Origin: Halomonas sp. 25-S5
Lineage (GTDB): Bacteria > Pseudomonadota > Gammaproteobacteria > Pseudomonadales > Halomonadaceae
Assembly (NCBI RefSeq): GCF_029889845.1
Contig: NZ_JARANV010000001.1
Location: forward strand, 186,001 to 250,000
Direction: 5' to 3'
DNA: 64,000 bases
In this document: piece after piece, positions 18,293 to 28,176 of the stretch
How the letters are laid out: each line of letters begins with the position of its first letter
Numbering within the stretch: the first letter of the stretch is position 1
The notes under the pieces: generated by a model
The model's database searches: none
The model's input: the letters and a program-made list of their open reading frames with translations, nothing else
Told to the model about the DNA's origin: nothing
Position numbers and translations under genes: made by a program

Positions 18293-19114
18293 ATGGCAGA
18301 GCGCCCGGATGCCCCCCGGTACAGCCGGCCGATCGTACCGGACCCGGATGCCAGCCTGTCGGCGCCACGCTGGCGTCAGCCCCCACCCCCGCGGGTATGG
18401 CCGCTGTGGCTGCTGGTGCTGCTGCTCATCGCCGCCTGTGCCGCCCTCGCCTGGGCCGGCTGGCAGGAGCGCGCTCGCTTCCAGGCCGACCTCACCCGGG
18501 TCAGCGGCGAGCTCTCCAATGTGCATGCCCGCTTCGATGCGGAAGAAGGCCGGGGGGACGCCCTCACCACGCTGCAGGCGCGCCTGGACGAGCTGGCCAA
18601 CCTGGAGGCCGAGGTCGACGCGGTCATCGACCAGCGGTTGGCCGCCTTCGAGGACCGGCAGGCGCAGGGGATGGCGCCCTTGGAGCAGACCCTCGCGACC
18701 CAGGAGGACCGGCTCGACTCGCTGGAAGACGAGGCCGAGACCCGGGACGCCACCCTGGCCGCGACCCGAAGCTCCCTGGATGCCCTGGAACGGGGCGGCG
18801 AGGAGGGGCGAGCGGCGCTGCGCGAGCAGCTGGCTACCCTGGACGCTGCTCGCGAGGCACAGGTCACGGCGCTGGAGTCGCTCGAAGGTCGCCTCGCGGA
18901 CCACCGTGATGCCCAGCAGTCGCGCCTGGCGTCCCTGGAAGTGGCGATGTCGGGCCTCGAGACCGACGTTGAAGCCTTGGCAGGATCACGCGATGATGAG
19001 CAGCAACGGATAGAGGCGCTGGGCAACCGGCTCCGGGACGTCGAGTCCGGGCTGCGTGAGCTGCGCCAGGCGCAGCTCGCCATGAGCGCTCAGCTCGAGG
19101 CCCTGCGCCAGTGA
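18293..19114 (+). CDS. membrane-anchored coiled-coil protein of unknown function
   Basis: A 273-residue protein I cannot assign to a named family. Residues 1-35 are polar and Pro-rich (cytoplasmic), one hydrophobic helix follows ([23 protein letters not shown], ~36-57), and the rest is predicted continuous coiled coil, rich in Glu, Arg, Leu, Ala and Asp with heptad-like [31 protein letters not shown] and [15 protein letters not shown]. The topology suggests a type II membrane protein with a long periplasmic rod. It sits 27 bases before tamA on the same strand, after AAGGAG, so it may work with the TamAB envelope system. Confidence 0.8.
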   Translation: MAERPDAPRYSRPIVPDPDASLSAPRWRQPPPPRVWPLWLLVLLLIAACAALAWAGWQERARFQADLTRVSGELSNVHARFDAEEGRGDALTTLQARLDELANLEAEVDAVIDQRLAAFEDRQAQGMAPLEQTLATQEDRLDSLEDEAETRDATLAATRSSLDALERGGEEGRAALREQLATLDAAREAQVTALESLEGRLADHRDAQQSRLASLEVAMSGLETDVEALAGSRDDEQQRIEALGNRLRDVESGLRELRQAQLAMSAQLEALRQ

Positions 19115-19141
19115 CATGTCGCCAGTCAGGAATCGGCAGCA

Positions 19142-20998
19142 ATGGATAATCGTGTGTTCACACACCTGGGAACGGCGGCATTGTGTCTGGGCCTGGCGCC
19201 CGGCGCCCTGGCCCTCGAGGCCACCATCGAGGGCATCGAGGATCCGCTGGCGGAGAACGTCCGCCTCTACCTCGACGGACTGGAGGCCGAGCTGTACAGC
19301 CCGGCTCGCCTGGAAAGCGAGGTGCTGCGGCGCAGTAGCGAGGCGCTGCGGGTCTATGGCTACTACTCGCCCCGCATCGAGCCGCGTTTCGACGACCCCG
19401 AGGCACCGACCCGAGTGACCCTGGCCATCAGTCCAGGGGAACCGGTGCGCATCGAGGTCCTGTCGCTCTCCGTGACCGGCGACGCCGCCGAGGATACCCC
19501 CTTCAACGAGGCCATCGCGGCCTTTCCCCTGTCGGAGGGCGATCGCCTGCGCCATGCCCCCTTCGACAGCCTGCGCAGCCGGCTGGCGAACCTCGCCCTC
19601 GAGCGCGGCTACTTCGACTGGCGCTTCGCCGATCGGCGCATGGAGGTCAGGCCCTATGCCAACAGCGCCCGGCTCTATCTGGCGCTGGACAGCGGCCGGC
19701 GCTATCGCTTCGGCGACGTGACCTTCCAGGGGCATCATATCGAGACATCGCGCCTGGAGGCCTTGGCCCCCTTCGCCAGCGGGGAACCCTACCTGGCGAG
19801 CGAGGTGGCCAGGTTCAACCAGCGCCTGGGCCAGACCGAGTGGTTCGCCGCGGTGAACGTGCGCCCGCGCCTCGACCGGGAACTGGCCCGACTGGCCCTT
19901 CCGGATGCCGAGACAGGCTGGTGGCAGTCGCTGGACGTCGAGGGCGTGGCGCCCGTCGCCGACCGGGAGCCGCGCATCGCCGCCGAGGCGCTGGTGGCCG
20001 CCGCCGGCCTGCAGCGTGCCGCCGTCCCCAAGGTGCCCATCGACGTGGTGGTGACCCCCGCCGATCGTCACCAGTTCGAGGTGGGGGTAGGCTATGCCAC
20101 CGACGTGGGGCCCCGCCTGCGTTTCTCCTGGGACCAGCCCTGGGTCAACCGCTATGGCCACGGACTGGATCACGACCTCTACCTCTCGGGGCCGGAGCAG
20201 AAGTTCAGCGGGGTCTACACCCTGCCGCTGGCGGACCCACTGCGTGACAGCTATCGCTTCCAGTATGGGCTGCGCAACAAGGACAACGAAGACACCCGCA
20301 CCCTGGAGAGCACGCTGGAAGCATCGCGTCGCTGGACGTTCGACAATGGCTGGCAACAATCCCTCTACGTGCGCGGCACCTACGAGGACTTCACCCAGGC
20401 CGGTGTCTCTAACCAGGTACTGCTGCTCTATCCCGGCATCAGCTGGTCGCGCACCCGCACCCGCACCCCCACCTTTCCCACCTGGGGCGATCGCCAGCGA
20501 CTGTCCGTGGAGTATTCCAGCGACTGGTGGGGCTCGGCCGCCGAGTTCCTGCGCCTCACCGGCGACAGCGAATGGATCCGCATGCTCGGCGACGATACCC
20601 GCTTCGTCGGCCGGGTCGGCATCGGCAGCATCACCACCGACGATTTCGAGGACGTGCCGCCCTCGCTACGCTTCTTCACCGGTGGCGATCGCAGCGTGCG
20701 CGGCTACGCCTACGAGAGCCTCGCCCCCGAGGACGACGAGGGCCGCCTGGTGGGCGGCGAGCAGCTGCTCACCGCCAGCCTCGAGGCCCAGCGTCGCATC
20801 ACCGGCAAGTGGTGGGCGGCGAGCTTCATCGACACCGGTGATGCCTTCAGCGACTGGGGCCCGAGCGCGCTCAAGACCGGCGCTGGCCTGGGGGTGCGCT
20901 GGATCTCCCCGGTCGGCCCCATTCGCCTCGATGTCGCCCATCCCTTCGACGTGGAGGATGCCTTCCGCATCCACTTCGCCATCGGTCCGGAATTCTGA
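19142..20998 (+). CDS. tamA: TamA, outer-membrane translocation and assembly protein
   Basis: A 618-residue Omp85-family protein. A signal peptide (AALCLGLAPGALALEATI) is followed by three POTRA domains (to ~residue 275, e.g. YLDGLEAELYSPARLESEVL; YRFGDVTFQGHHIETSRLEA) and a 16-strand barrel with the conserved ring element GGDRSVRGYAYESLAP (~520) and the closing strand IRLDVAHPFDVEDAFRIHFA ending in Phe. TamA with TamB supports outer-membrane lipid and protein homeostasis. tamB follows after 11 bases. Confidence 0.94.
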   Translation: MDNRVFTHLGTAALCLGLAPGALALEATIEGIEDPLAENVRLYLDGLEAELYSPARLESEVLRRSSEALRVYGYYSPRIEPRFDDPEAPTRVTLAISPGEPVRIEVLSLSVTGDAAEDTPFNEAIAAFPLSEGDRLRHAPFDSLRSRLANLALERGYFDWRFADRRMEVRPYANSARLYLALDSGRRYRFGDVTFQGHHIETSRLEALAPFASGEPYLASEVARFNQRLGQTEWFAAVNVRPRLDRELARLALPDAETGWWQSLDVEGVAPVADREPRIAAEALVAAAGLQRAAVPKVPIDVVVTPADRHQFEVGVGYATDVGPRLRFSWDQPWVNRYGHGLDHDLYLSGPEQKFSGVYTLPLADPLRDSYRFQYGLRNKDNEDTRTLESTLEASRRWTFDNGWQQSLYVRGTYEDFTQAGVSNQVLLLYPGISWSRTRTRTPTFPTWGDRQRLSVEYSSDWWGSAAEFLRLTGDSEWIRMLGDDTRFVGRVGIGSITTDDFEDVPPSLRFFTGGDRSVRGYAYESLAPEDDEGRLVGGEQLLTASLEAQRRITGKWWAASFIDTGDAFSDWGPSALKTGAGLGVRWISPVGPIRLDVAHPFDVEDAFRIHFAIGPEF

Positions 20999-21009
20999 GA
21001 GTCCCCATC

Positions 21010-24000
21010 TTGCGAACCCGTGCATTGACCTGGGCCCTGGCCCGACTGCTGATCGTCCTGCCCCTCTGGTTGCTGGGCCTGGTGGTGCTGCTGCTGGGCC
21101 TGGCGCTCTCGCCCTGGGGCACCGGCGTGCTGCTCGAGCAGGGTGCCAAGCGCGGGTTCTACGAGCTGGGCGCCGTGGAGGGGGCCCCGCTGGATCGCCT
21201 GGTGCTGCATGACCTCCGTCTGGAAGCCGGGGTGACCCGCATCGCCCTGACCCGCCTCGAACTGGCGTGGTCCGAGGAGTGCGTCCTGCAGGGCCGGCTG
21301 TGTCTCGACCGGCTGGCCGTGGAAGGCGCCGATATCCGCCTGGCCGGCTCGGACGCCGAGCCGGAGGTGGCGTCGCAGGAGGAGGCCGGCGCGCCCCTCG
21401 AGGATATCCAGCTGCCGTTCCCGGTGGAACTGCGCGAGCTGTCATTGAACGACGTGCATTTACGGCTCGCCGATGGCACGCAGCTGGCCTGGGCCTCCTT
21501 CACCACCGGTGTCCGCGCCGAGGCGAGCACCCTGACCCTGCTACCCACCCGCCTGGCCGGCACGCGCCTGACCCTGCCGCTCTCGGCGGGCACCCGCCTG
21601 GCCTTGAGCGAGGCTGAGCAGGAGGGTCCCCGGCTCTCGGCGGCGGCCATCGATGCGGCCATCGCCATGCGCTCGCCGCTGCCGGCCCGGGCCGCCGCCG
21701 AGCTGGAAGGGCTCGCCGACCTGCCGCTCGACGAGCAGCCGCGTCGTGTGCTCCCCGAGGTGACCCTGCCGATGGCAGTGGAGGTGCCGGAACTGGTCAT
21801 CGACGACTTCGCGATCGCCGGGTCGGTCGAGTACGGCGTCGAGCGGCTGCTGCTGCGCCTCAGCGCCCGCGGCCAGGAGGTCGAGATCGACACCCTGGCG
21901 GTCGCCACCGCCGATGCGGATGCCGAGCTGAAGGCCCGCGTGACGCTTCGTGACGACTATCCCCTGCAGGCCCGGCTGGCCGCCGACCTCTACCTGCCGC
22001 AACGGATGCCGGCGCTGGCGGGGGAGCGCATCGAGCTCGCCCTGGCCGGCAGCCTGGCCGACCTCGAGGTCGACCTGGTCACCCGGGGGCCAGTGGAGGC
22101 CCAGCTGGTGGCCCGACTCGACGCCCTCGACCCGACCCTGCCGTTTACCGCCTCGCTGGAAAGCGATGCCCTCCAGTGGCCTCTGCCCGGGGCCGAGGAC
22201 ACGCCGGCCAGCGAGGGGGAAGCCGCGCCGGACCAGACAGAAGACGAGACGGCGCCGGTCGAGCCGAAAGAGGAAGCAACCGACCCGTCCGCCGAGCCCT
22301 GGCAGGTCGAGGCGCTCGCGGTGCACCTGGAGGGCAGCCTGGTCGACTACCGCAGCCGGGTATCGCTCAATATCCGGGGCCCGCAACTGCCGCCCACCGA
22401 CCTGCTGGTCACTGGCAGCGGCGACCTCGAGCACTTCCGCTGGTCACCGCTGACGGTCAACCAGCAGGGTGCCGTGCTGGTCAGCCGCGGCCAGGCCGCC
22501 TGGCGCGACGGCCTCGACGTGAAGGCCACGCTGTCGCTTGACAACCTGGACCCCGGCCGTTTCGTCGAGGGCCTCGACGGTCGCCTGGGCGGCGGCGCCG
22601 AGCTGGCCTTCGTCCAGGACGAGGCGGGCTGGCGGCTCGAGGTCCCGGGGCTGGATCTCCAGGGCGTGCTGGACGACCGGCCGCTGAGCCTCGAGGCCGT
22701 TCTCGCCGGGGACAGCGAGATGCGCTGGGACGTCCAGACCCTCGACTTCCGCCAGGGCGCCAACCGGGTCAGCGTGGCCGGGCGAGTGACTCGCGAGGTC
22801 CTGGACCTGGCCGGTGACCTGGACATGCCCGCGCTGGAGAGCCTCTACCCCGGCCTCGGCGGCACCCTGGCCGGACGCTTCACCACGGCGGGCAGCCTGG
22901 AGGCGCCGGAGCTCGATCTGGCGCTGACCGGCCGCTCGCTGGCCTTCGCCGGCAATACCGTGGAGGCGCTCGACCTGACGGCCCGGGTCGCCGGCCTGGA
23001 TGACCCCGACCTGGCAGTGGCCCTGGAGGTCAGCCGCCTCGAGGCCGGCGGGCAGCGTCTCGACGCCCTCACCCTGGACCTCGACGGGCGACTCTCGGAG
23101 CACCGTCTGCGCCTGGCCGCGGAGGGCGGCGACGAGATGCCGCTGTCGCGGCTGGCCTTGGCCCTGGAGGGCGGGCTCGACGCCGCCCGGGAGCGCTATC
23201 GCGGAACCCTGTCACCGCTGGAGATCGATAGCGCCTTCGGGGATATCCGGCTCGCCGAGGCGCTGACCTTCGACGCCGACCTACCCGCGGGCTCGACGCG
23301 CGTGGCGCCGTTCTGCCTGACTCGCCGCCAGGGGGGCGAGGTGTGCCTGAGCGAGCCGCTGGAGGCCTCGGCCGAGGCCGGTCGGGCGGCGCTCGCGATC
23401 CGCGACCTGCCCATGGACCTGGCCGACGCCGCCATGCCGCCGGGGTGGCGTATCAGCGGCGAGAGCGCCGGCACGCTGGCGGCCGGCTGGTCTGCCGGCG
23501 GAGCGCGCTGGGAGGTGGCCGCCGACCTCGACAGCCGCGCCGAGGTCACCGGTGAGGACGCTTATGGTCGGTCCTGGTCGGTCCCCGGCACCACGCTGGG
23601 AGTGTCGCTGGAGGCCAGCGAGGCGCAAGCGGAGCTTGACCTGGTGCTGGGGCTGGCCGACAGCGGCGAGCTGCGCCTGGCCCTGGGCATCGTCGAGCCG
23701 CTGGGGGAGGGCGTCCTCGATGGCCGGCTGCGCATCGAGGACCTGCGCCTGGCCCCCTATCGGCCCCTGGCGGCCGGCCTGGAGACGCTGCAAGGGGGGC
23801 TGGACGGCGATATCCGCATCGGCGGCACCCGCGCGTCGCCCCGGCTCGACGGCCGGCTCGCCCTGGCGGGGCTGAGAGCCGGCGGCCTGGACCTGCCGCT
23901 GGAGGTGCGCGACGGGGAGCTGGTCGTGGAACTGGCCGGCGACCGCGCCGACATCGACGGCTTCCTGGCCGCCGACGAGGGGCGCCTGGGGATCGCGGGT

Positions 24001-25065
24001 ACTGCGCGCTGGCCGGCGTCGGGCAGCTGGCAGGCCGCCGTCGACTTGCAGGCCGTCGACGACCCGCTGCTGGCGGTGCTGCCCGAGTTTGGCCGCCTGC
24101 GCCTGGCCCCGGACCTGAGAATCCGCGCCACCCCGGAGCGGCTGCGGGTCCGTGGGGCGGTCGATATCCCCTGGGCGCGGCTCAAGGTGGGGGAAGTACC
24201 CGACTCGGCCATGGCCCCGAGTCCGGATGAGGTGATCATCACCGAGGAGCAGGACCGCCAGGCCGCCCAGGCCGAGGCTGCTGCAGGCGACCAGCCCGGT
24301 GCCTCCACCGCCGAGGCGATGGCCCAGGCCGGCATGGCCTCCGATATCCGCATCACCCTCTCCCTTGGGCCGGACATGCAGCTGGAGGCCTTTGGCCTGG
24401 AGTCGGGGCTCTCGGGTAACCTCGAGGTCCGCCAGCAGAACGGGCCGGTCCAGCTGTTCGGTGACGTCAGCCTGGTCGACGGACGCTTCCGGGCCTTCGG
24501 CCAGGACCTGCTGATCCGGGAGGGGATCATCTTCTTCAGCGGCCCCCCGGGACAGCCGCTGCTCGACTTCGAGGCGATCCGCAATCCCGCGGCGACCCAG
24601 GACGAGGTGATCGCCGGCCTGCGCGTCACCGGCTCCGCGGACGCCCCGACCCTGGAAATCTTCTCCGAACCGGCCATGGACGAGGCCAGCGCGCTCTCCT
24701 ACCTGCTGCGCGGCCGTGCCCGGGACAGCAGCGGCGGGGCCGACGGGGCCCTGACCTCGGCGCTGATCGGCCTCACCCTGGGGCAGACCGGCGGCGCCGT
24801 GGGCGCCATCGGCGAGGCCTTCGGCATCGACGACCTGGCTCTCGACACCGCCGGGGCCGGAGAGGAGAGCCAAGTGAGGGTCACCGGCAACCTCACCGAC
24901 CGCCTGAGCATCGGCTACGGGGTGGGCGTCTTCTCGCCCATTGCCGAGCTCACCCTGCGCTATCAACTGTGGCGCAGCCTCTATCTCGAGGCGGTCTCGG
25001 GGGCGGCCCAGGCGGTCGATCTGGTCTACAGTTTCAGCCTGCCGGGCAATCCCCCGAGCCCATGA
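21010..25065 (+). CDS. tamB: TamB, AsmA-like envelope-spanning protein
   Basis: A 1351-residue protein with an N-terminal membrane anchor (LIVLPLWLLGLVVLLLGLAL, residues ~13-32), a very long beta-helical, hydrophobic-groove region (repeated short beta strands such as LEVPGLDLQGVLDDRPLSLE) and a C-terminal DUF490/TamB domain ending LEAVSGAAQAVDLVYSFSLP. It bridges inner membrane and TamA; AsmA-like proteins of this type are implicated in phospholipid transport. The start is a TTG at 21010; no ATG gives the anchor. An acidic, Pro/Glu-rich insertion (~395-430, EDETAPVEPKEEATDPS) interrupts the middle and is unusual for the family. Confidence 0.93.
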   Translation: MRTRALTWALARLLIVLPLWLLGLVVLLLGLALSPWGTGVLLEQGAKRGFYELGAVEGAPLDRLVLHDLRLEAGVTRIALTRLELAWSEECVLQGRLCLDRLAVEGADIRLAGSDAEPEVASQEEAGAPLEDIQLPFPVELRELSLNDVHLRLADGTQLAWASFTTGVRAEASTLTLLPTRLAGTRLTLPLSAGTRLALSEAEQEGPRLSAAAIDAAIAMRSPLPARAAAELEGLADLPLDEQPRRVLPEVTLPMAVEVPELVIDDFAIAGSVEYGVERLLLRLSARGQEVEIDTLAVATADADAELKARVTLRDDYPLQARLAADLYLPQRMPALAGERIELALAGSLADLEVDLVTRGPVEAQLVARLDALDPTLPFTASLESDALQWPLPGAEDTPASEGEAAPDQTEDETAPVEPKEEATDPSAEPWQVEALAVHLEGSLVDYRSRVSLNIRGPQLPPTDLLVTGSGDLEHFRWSPLTVNQQGAVLVSRGQAAWRDGLDVKATLSLDNLDPGRFVEGLDGRLGGGAELAFVQDEAGWRLEVPGLDLQGVLDDRPLSLEAVLAGDSEMRWDVQTLDFRQGANRVSVAGRVTREVLDLAGDLDMPALESLYPGLGGTLAGRFTTAGSLEAPELDLALTGRSLAFAGNTVEALDLTARVAGLDDPDLAVALEVSRLEAGGQRLDALTLDLDGRLSEHRLRLAAEGGDEMPLSRLALALEGGLDAARERYRGTLSPLEIDSAFGDIRLAEALTFDADLPAGSTRVAPFCLTRRQGGEVCLSEPLEASAEAGRAALAIRDLPMDLADAAMPPGWRISGESAGTLAAGWSAGGARWEVAADLDSRAEVTGEDAYGRSWSVPGTTLGVSLEASEAQAELDLVLGLADSGELRLALGIVEPLGEGVLDGRLRIEDLRLAPYRPLAAGLETLQGGLDGDIRIGGTRASPRLDGRLALAGLRAGGLDLPLEVRDGELVVELAGDRADIDGFLAADEGRLGIAGTARWPASGSWQAAVDLQAVDDPLLAVLPEFGRLRLAPDLRIRATPERLRVRGAVDIPWARLKVGEVPDSAMAPSPDEVIITEEQDRQAAQAEAAAGDQPGASTAEAMAQAGMASDIRITLSLGPDMQLEAFGLESGLSGNLEVRQQNGPVQLFGDVSLVDGRFRAFGQDLLIREGIIFFSGPPGQPLLDFEAIRNPAATQDEVIAGLRVTGSADAPTLEIFSEPAMDEASALSYLLRGRARDSSGGADGALTSALIGLTLGQTGGAVGAIGEAFGIDDLALDTAGAGEESQVRVTGNLTDRLSIGYGVGVFSPIAELTLRYQLWRSLYLEAVSGAAQAVDLVYSFSLPGNPPSP

Positions 25066-25116
25066 GACGAAGCGGACAGTTTAGTCAGACATTCCACCGG
25101 ACGATGGAGCCTCACC

Positions 25117-25731
25117 ATGCCACTGCATCCCGACCATGCGCCCCAAGGGCGCGACACGCCGCTGCCGATCCGCGGCACCCACCGGGTCAACGGCCACGCC
25201 ATGCAGCCCCCCTGGCCCGAGGGCATGGCAGAGATCGTGCTGGGTCTGGGCTGCTTCTGGGGGGCCGAGCGGCTCTTCTGGCAGCTGCCGGGCGTGCATG
25301 TCACCGCGGTGGGCTATGCCGGCGGCGTGACCCCGAATCCCACCTACGCGGAGACCTGCAGCGGCCGAACCGGACACGCGGAGGTGGTGCGCGTGGTCTT
25401 CGACCCGGACGAGATCGATCTGGAAGCCCTATTGCGCGTGTTCTGGGAAGCCCATGATCCGACGCAGGGCAACCGCCAGGGCAATGACATCGGCAGCCAG
25501 TACCGCTCGATCATCCTCACCACCAAGCCGGCCCAGCGCGAGGCGGCCGAACGCAGCCGCGAGGCCTACGGCGAGGCGCTGTCGCGCAGCGGCAGGGACC
25601 CGGTGACCACCGAGATCGAACCCCTCGAGGCCTTCTACTGCGCCGAGGAGTACCACCAGCAGTACCTGGCGAAGAACCCCGGGGGCTACTGCGGCCTGAA
25701 GGGGACCGGCATCAGCTGCCCGATCGGCTGA
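25117..25731 (+). CDS. msrA: peptide methionine sulfoxide reductase A
   Basis: A 204-residue MsrA with the catalytic cysteine in [14 protein letters not shown] (residue 46), the [23 protein letters not shown] substrate loop, and C-terminal resolving cysteines ([14 protein letters not shown]). It reduces methionine-S-sulfoxide in proteins with thioredoxin. An N-terminal extension of ~35 residues ([17 protein letters not shown]) resembles the longer MsrA forms. It lies 51 bases after tamB on the same strand. Confidence 0.95.
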   Translation: MPLHPDHAPQGRDTPLPIRGTHRVNGHAMQPPWPEGMAEIVLGLGCFWGAERLFWQLPGVHVTAVGYAGGVTPNPTYAETCSGRTGHAEVVRVVFDPDEIDLEALLRVFWEAHDPTQGNRQGNDIGSQYRSIILTTKPAQREAAERSREAYGEALSRSGRDPVTTEIEPLEAFYCAEEYHQQYLAKNPGGYCGLKGTGISCPIG

Positions 25732-25773
25732 TCGCCCGCCCGGTGGGCGAGTTCCCCCCGCAGCGAAGGGGAA
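25732..25773. terminator. inverted repeats between convergent msrA and pepQ
   Basis: Two weak hairpins, TCGCCC/GGGCGA (25732-25750) and TTCCCC/GGGGAA (25752-25773), occupy the gap between convergent genes. No T-run is present, so termination is only suggested by position. Confidence 0.35.
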
Positions 25774-25845
25774 GGCGCCGGCCGCCTCGCGAACAGCGCC
25801 AGCGGGCGGTCGTCGGCAGCCTGCCAGGTCGCGCCCATCGGGGTG

Positions 25846-27165
25846 TCACTCCGGCGGGGTGAGGTTACCGTGGCCGGTGGGCGTGATCACCAGGTTGTCC
25901 TCGATGCGGATGCCGCCGTGGTCGGCCAGGCGCTCGACGAGCGGCCAGTCGATGTCGCGGCCTGCCGCGCCCTCCTTGAACGGCGCCAGCAGCATGGGGA
26001 TCACGTAGAGCCCGGGTTCCATGGTGACCACCATGCCGGCCTCCAGTTCCCGGGTCAGGCGCAGGGCCGGGTCCGCCTCGGGCGGCGGCAGCGGCCGCCC
26101 CGCGCCGTCCATCCGGCCGGCCACGTCATGCACCTGCAGGCCCAGCGAATGCCCCAGGCCATGGGGACAGAAGGCCCGGGTGATGCCCTGGGCCACCGCC
26201 GCCTCGGGCGTGCAGTGGACCAGGCCCTGGTCGGCCAGCAGCTCTGCCAGGTCCCGGTGCATGCCCTGATGCAGCTTGACGTAGTCGACCCCCGGCGCCA
26301 GCTCGCCGATCAGCCGGCGCTGCAGCGCCGTGACGCCCTCGATCAGCGCCGCAAAGGCGGGGTCGGCATCGGGCCCCGCCCAGGTGCGGGTAATGTCGGC
26401 GCAATACCCGCGCTGGCGGTGGCCGCCGTCGAGCAGCAGGCTGCGCCGGCTATTCGGGGCGACGCTGTCGTAGTGCTGGTAGTGCAGCACGCCGCCGTGG
26501 GCATTGAGCCCGACGATGCTGGCGTAGGGCAGGTCCGTCTCGCGCTGGCGGGAGGCGCCCAGGTAGGCGAGCTGGATGTCGAGCTCGGCGCCGCCGTCCA
26601 GGAACGCCTCCCGGGCGGCGCGATGGCCGGCCATGGCCTGCCGGTTGGCGTCACCCAGGCAGGCGATCTCGTAGTCGCTCTTGCGGACGCGGCCCTCGTC
26701 CAGGGCAGCCACCAGGGCCGTCGGGTTGCAGGCGGCGCCGAGCGCCTCGGCGAGCGCCGCGGACACCTCGCCGAGCATGGCGAAGCGACCGGCCGGCAGG
26801 GCGGGCGGAGCGTCGTCGCGGCCCATCTCGATCTCGAAGGTTTCCACCCAGGGCTCGTCGGGCAGGCGGGCCGGCAGGTGCCAGAAGTCGTCCGGGGCAT
26901 GGACCTTGAGCCTCGGTCGCTGACCCGGGCGGATAAGCAGCCAGCTGCGCGCGAGGTCGGCCTGGCCGGTCCAGTGCATGAAGTGGCCGTAGGCGGCGAA
27001 GCTCGCCTCCTGGTCATCGGCGAAGTGACGGCGGGGGTGGCCGCTGTAGAGGAGTACGCCGTCGAGCCCCAGGTGCGTCAACACCTCGTCGTAGGCCCGT
27101 TGCAGGGACTCCAGGTGGCGCAGTTGCAGGGTGGCGAGCGACGAGGGCATGGCAGTGGCGGTCAT
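25846..27165 (-). CDS. pepQ: Xaa-Pro dipeptidase
   Basis: A 439-residue prolidase of the M24 pita-bread family. All five metal ligands are visible: the two Asp in LLDGGHRQRGYCADITRTW (~247, 258), His in PHGLGHSLGLQVHD (~340), Glu in VVTMEPGLYVI (~385) and Glu in GIRIEDNLVIT (~424). It splits dipeptides with C-terminal proline in the cytosol. Its ATG overlaps the LysR-type regulator stop by ATGA, which fixes the start (an internal ATG at codon 6 is possible). It is the last gene of the peptide-transporter operon, so imported Xaa-Pro peptides are the probable substrates, releasing proline. Confidence 0.93.
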   Translation of the reverse strand: MTATAMPSSLATLQLRHLESLQRAYDEVLTHLGLDGVLLYSGHPRRHFADDQEASFAAYGHFMHWTGQADLARSWLLIRPGQRPRLKVHAPDDFWHLPARLPDEPWVETFEIEMGRDDAPPALPAGRFAMLGEVSAALAEALGAACNPTALVAALDEGRVRKSDYEIACLGDANRQAMAGHRAAREAFLDGGAELDIQLAYLGASRQRETDLPYASIVGLNAHGGVLHYQHYDSVAPNSRRSLLLDGGHRQRGYCADITRTWAGPDADPAFAALIEGVTALQRRLIGELAPGVDYVKLHQGMHRDLAELLADQGLVHCTPEAAVAQGITRAFCPHGLGHSLGLQVHDVAGRMDGAGRPLPPPEADPALRLTRELEAGMVVTMEPGLYVIPMLLAPFKEGAAGRDIDWPLVERLADHGGIRIEDNLVITPTGHGNLTPPE

Positions 27166-28112
27166 GGGGACTCCGGTGAGGGGATCGGCGTGTGACGAGG
27201 ATGGGCGGCGCCGCTGGACAGCGCTTCCCAGAGGGCCTCGAGGGCGGGTTGGCCGCGATCGCGACGGCGGTAGAGCCGGATCTCCAGGGGCACCTCCCAG
27301 CGCGCATCGCCGGCCCGTACCAGGCGGCCGGCGGCCAGGTCGCCGCGCACGGTGCGTTCGGGCAGCCAGCCCAGGCCGTAGCCCAGGCCGACCAGCTCGC
27401 GGATGTTGCCGCTCTGGATGCTCTCGTGGAGCACCCGGAAGCCCGGTGCCCCGGGCAGTGCATCCAGGTGGGTACGCAGGGCCAGGTCGATCAGCCCGCG
27501 GGGGTGGTAGGCGATCAGTGGCAGGGTGAAGCGGCCCCTGGCCTCGAGCGCGAAACGGGGGCGGCCGTCGGCCTCGGGCAGCGAGGTCGGGATCATCCTC
27601 TCGTGGCCCAGGCAGTGATGGGCGAGCCCTTCGGTCTCGGGCATGAGCGGGCAGGCGCCGGCTGGCCAGTAGCAGAGGACCAGATCACACTCGTCGCGGG
27701 CCAGGGCCTCGAAGAAGTCGCTGGCCAGCCAGCCAGTGGCACGCAGGTAGGGCGTCAGCGGGGGCGGCGAGGCCCAGCCGGCCAGCCATTCGGGGAGGAA
27801 GTGCGCCAGCAGGCTCTGCGGCGCCGCCAGCCGCAGCTGTCCGGCCTGTTCCTCGGCCAGGTGAACCAGCCGCTGCCGGGTCGCCGCCACCCGTCGGGTG
27901 ACCTCCTGGCAGAGACCGAGGAACTCCTCCCCGGCCGGGGTCAGCGACAGCGGCAGGGTCTGGCGGTTGATCAGGGTGGTGCCCATCTCTTCCTCGAGCA
28001 GCTTGATGCGTCGCGAGAAGGTCGGCTGGGTGACGTTCTGCTCCTCCGCCGCCCGGGAGAAGTGCTGGCTCCGGGCCAGGGCGATGAAGTCTTCCAGCCA
28101 GCGCAGTTCCAT
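27162..28112 (-). CDS. LysR-family transcriptional regulator
   Basis: A 316-residue LTTR. The N-terminal winged helix-turn-helix (LEDFIALARSQHFSRAAEEQ, then QPTFSRRIKLLEEEMG) is followed by a coiled linker and a substrate-binding-like effector domain (residues ~90-300). It resembles the HypT/YjiE-like subgroup only in general shape, so no specific effector is claimed. Unlike most LTTR genes it is not divergent from its likely target but sits inside the operon, 64 bases after the transporter ATPase and overlapping pepQ. It may regulate the operon or report on peptide or amino-acid supply. Start ATG 28112 gives the conserved MELRWLEDF. Confidence 0.9.
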   Translation of the reverse strand: MELRWLEDFIALARSQHFSRAAEEQNVTQPTFSRRIKLLEEEMGTTLINRQTLPLSLTPAGEEFLGLCQEVTRRVAATRQRLVHLAEEQAGQLRLAAPQSLLAHFLPEWLAGWASPPPLTPYLRATGWLASDFFEALARDECDLVLCYWPAGACPLMPETEGLAHHCLGHERMIPTSLPEADGRPRFALEARGRFTLPLIAYHPRGLIDLALRTHLDALPGAPGFRVLHESIQSGNIRELVGLGYGLGWLPERTVRGDLAAGRLVRAGDARWEVPLEIRLYRRRDRGQPALEALWEALSSGAAHPRHTPIPSPESP

Positions 28113-28176
28113 GTCGATCCTCGTGCGAGCCGCGGCCGTGTCTCGGCCTCGGCATTGTGCCATAGCGCGGCGGGCC

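Noticed and set aside
23281..24966. 561-codon reading frame antisense to tamB
   Set aside because: Shadow; composition (Gly, Gln, Arg, Pro) and lack of family match.
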